Of a DNA stretch of 64,000 nucleotides, positions 62,698 to 64,000 are shown one piece after another. This stretch comes from Acidimicrobiales bacterium (GTDB lineage: Bacteria > Actinomycetota > Acidimicrobiia > Acidimicrobiales > Iamiaceae). Within the stretch, counting starts at the first letter, position 1. The number at the start of each line of letters is the position of its first letter. The DNA is taken from contig DASQKY010000044.1 in NCBI GenBank assembly GCA_035630295.1, forward strand, positions 1 to 64,000, read 5' to 3'. Below the pieces are notes generated by a model. That model was not told the origin of the DNA. It was given only the letters and a program-made list of their open reading frames with translations, and did not search any database. A program made the translations under genes and the position numbers.

Positions 62698-63129
62698 TCA
62701 GGTGGACGAGGCGGCGGGGCTGGAGGTGCTCGGGCCGGAGCCGGAGCCGGAGCCCGAACCGGAGCCGGAGCCGGAGCCCGAACCGGAGCCCTTGCCCTTG
62801 TCCGACGACCCCGAGCCCTTGTCCGACGAGCCGGAGGAATCGGAGCCCGACGAGGACGAGGACGAGTCGCCCGAGGTGGAGCTGTCCTTCTTGGCATCGC
62901 CGGAGGCGCCGTTGCCCGTCCCGCCGGCGGCTTCCTTGGCCTTGCCGGCGGAGCCCCGGCTGTCGGTCTTGTAGAAGCCGCTGCCCTTGAACGAGATGCC
63001 GACGTTGCCGAACACCTTCCGCACCGCGCCCTGGCACGACGGGCACTCGGTGAGCGCGTCGTCGGTGAAGGACTGGTAGGCGTCGAAGGTGTGGCCGCAA
63101 TCCTTGCAGCGGTACTCGTAGGTGGGCAT
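62698..63129 (-). CDS. FmdB-family zinc-ribbon protein with Ser/Gly tail
   Basis: A 143-residue cytosolic protein. The zinc ribbon is complete: MPTYEYRCKDCGHTFD, then LTECPSCQGAVRKVF, giving two CxxC pairs. Residues ~45-55 (GISFKGSGFYKTDS) are the conserved end of FmdB-family regulators. The last ~85 residues are a disordered Ser/Gly/Asp/Lys tail ending in GSGSG repeats. The ATG at 63129 is preceded by GAGGAG. The promoter carries a CIRCE element, so the gene should be induced by heat through HrcA. Zinc ribbons of this type are linked to amide or stress regulation, but no mechanism is known. Confidence 0.9.
   Translation of the reverse strand: MPTYEYRCKDCGHTFDAYQSFTDDALTECPSCQGAVRKVFGNVGISFKGSGFYKTDSRGSAGKAKEAAGGTGNGASGDAKKDSSTSGDSSSSSSGSDSSGSSDKGSGSSDKGKGSGSGSGSGSGSGSGSGSGPSTSSPAASST
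62735..62790. repeat. Hexamer repeats encoding the GSGSG tail
   Basis: Repeated CCGGAG/CCCGAA hexamers inside the FmdB-type gene encode alternating Ser-Gly. They can expand or contract by slippage without shifting the frame. Confidence 0.6.
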
Positions 63130-63183
63130 CGGGTCTCCTCGGTGCGGCGGCTCCCACCGGTGGGCGTGCGGGGCCGGTCGTCG

Positions 63184-63215
63184 TTGGCACTCGGTGGTCG
63201 AGAGTGCCAATGGTA
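63184..63215 (-). promoter_or_regulatory. CIRCE element (HrcA operator) and -10 box of the FmdB-type gene
   Basis: TTGGCACTC (63184-63192), nine bases, then GAGTGCCAA (63202-63210) is a perfect inverted repeat with CIRCE spacing and sequence. On the minus strand TACCAT (63210-63215) abuts it as a -10 box, so transcription would start inside the element, as at groESL/dnaK promoters. The fmdB-type ATG is 55 bases downstream. galU lies 83 bases away on the other side with its own promoter. Confidence 0.8.
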
Positions 63216-63292
63216 CCTGCGCGCCCCATCGGTCCCGCCAGCCCGGCGGGGGGAGTCGGGGCGGTGGGGCCGGGCGCGGTAGACACTCAGCC

Positions 63293-64000
63293 GTGCAGAC
63301 CCCTCGGCGCGTCACCACCGCGGTCATCCCCGCAGCAGGCCTCGGCACCCGGTTCCTGCCGGCCACCAAGGCCCAGCCCAAGGAGATGCTGCCGGTGGTG
63401 GACAAGCCGGCCATCCAGTACGTGGTCGAGGAGGCGGTGCGGGCCGGCATCGACGACATCCTCATCATCACCGGGCGGGGCAAGCGCAGCCTCGAGGATC
63501 ACTTCGACCGCAACTTCGAGCTCGAGTACCTGCTGGGCAAGAAGGGCAAGCACGACCAGCGCGACGAGCTGGTCGACATCGCCGAGCTGGCCGACATCCA
63601 CTACGTCCGCCAGGGCGAGCCCCTGGGCCTGGGCCACGCCATCTCGGTGGCCCGCAAGCACGTGGGCGACAACCCGTTCGCGGTGCTGCTGGGCGACGAG
63701 TGGATGCGGGCCGACGTGGGGCTGCTGGAGGGGATGATCGCCACCTATGACCGCTACCAGCAGTCGGTGATCGCACTGAAGGAGGTCTCGGACGAGGAGA
63801 TCTCCCGCTACGGGTGCGCCCGGCCCGAGCCGGTGTCCGACGGGCTGGTCCGCATCCTGGACGTGATCGAGAAGCCCGATCCGGCGACGGCGCCGTCGAA
63901 CCTGGCGGTGATGGGGCGCTACATCCTGACGCCGGAGATCTTCGAAGCGCTGGGCCGCATCACCCCGGGCTCGGGTGGCGAGTTGCAGCTGACCGACGCC
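63293..64000 (+). CDS. galU: UTP-glucose-1-phosphate uridylyltransferase, 3' end outside window
   Basis: The first 236 codons of UDP-glucose pyrophosphorylase. The nucleotide-binding signature GLGTRFLPATKAQPKEMLPV is at residues ~16-35 and DKPAIQYVVEEA follows. The catalytic core continues with IITGRGKRSLEDHFDRNFELE, GLGHAISVARKHV and LLGDEWM (usually LPDD/LGDD). UDP-glucose feeds cell-wall glycans, trehalose and glycolipids. The GTG at 63293 has TAGACACT just upstream, suggesting a short or absent leader. The gene runs off the end of the window. Confidence 0.95.
   Translation, partial: MQTPRRVTTAVIPAAGLGTRFLPATKAQPKEMLPVVDKPAIQYVVEEAVRAGIDDILIITGRGKRSLEDHFDRNFELEYLLGKKGKHDQRDELVDIAELADIHYVRQGEPLGLGHAISVARKHVGDNPFAVLLGDEWMRADVGLLEGMIATYDRYQQSVIALKEVSDEEISRYGCARPEPVSDGLVRILDVIEKPDPATAPSNLAVMGRYILTPEIFEALGRITPGSGGELQLTDA

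Noticed and set aside
62735-62790. Regular repeats as a possible CRISPR array
   Set aside because: Six-base units without spacers, inside a gene and encoding a Ser-Gly tail.

Overview
This is a 64 kb chromosomal segment of a very GC-rich actinobacterium. The gene content (a DUF222/13E12-type HNH protein, DUF3097, DUF2332, ImuA'/ImuB mutasome proteins, many Cys-anchored lipoproteins, GTG starts and GTGA/ATGA stop-start overlaps) fits Actinomycetota. I infer class Acidimicrobiia (Iamia/Ilumatobacter-like), but nothing in the window proves the class. Genes are packed on both strands. No gap exceeds 300 bases; the longest is 8750-9028 (279 bases). I see no rRNA, tRNA, CRISPR array, insertion sequence or prophage.

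Layout. 1-2305: small membrane proteins divergent from a DrrAB-type ABC exporter. 2351-4853: SOS mutagenesis pair imuA'-imuB. 4862-12418: secreted CocE-like hydrolase, membrane protein, HNH protein, ClC antiporter plus MarR regulator. 12512-17706: large unknown lipoprotein, Gfo/Idh oxidoreductase plus DUF6807 protein, hemolysin-III-like protein. 17925-24597: DEAD-box helicase, GGDEF-EAL protein, two-component pair. 24679-30655: probable iron-controlled imelysin/di-haem/HTTM locus. 30666-40463: PanE, TetR, RsbW-like kinase with a coupled unknown, phosphonate monoester hydrolase-like enzyme plus EEP phosphatase, crotonase, M50 protease, DUF3097, ABC-F. 40473-48108: lipoprotein, aminotransferase, inositol-phosphate synthase, SDR, MFS exporter, Nfu, EamA. 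48186-59036: dxs, DUF2332, PAP2/flippase-like pair, alpha/beta hydrolase, HAD, hot-dog thioesterase, TldD/TldE, UppP. 59098-64000: esterase, CpaB-like SAF protein, two exported proteins, FmdB zinc ribbon under a CIRCE element, and the start of galU.

Regulation. Many start codons lie 6-9 bases after a TANNNT hexamer with no Shine-Dalgarno sequence, which suggests widespread leaderless transcription. Two divergent pairs (446-455 and 29205-29214) have opposing -10 boxes that share one TA step. A 12-base motif GTACANNTGTTC occurs three times, at imuA', at the HNH gene and in a convergent gap; it resembles the mycobacterial LexA box. A palindrome matching 13 of 19 positions of the DtxR/IdeR iron box covers both promoters of the imelysin/HTTM locus. 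A perfect CIRCE inverted repeat sits on the fmdB-type promoter. Three 11-base tandem repeats precede the response regulator.

The most interesting parts are the iron-box-controlled locus (two imelysin-like lipoproteins, a di-haem DUF1111 protein, an unknown exported protein and a divergent HTTM membrane protein), the CIRCE-controlled zinc-ribbon gene, and two lipoprotein genes that appear to start at CTG and ATC.
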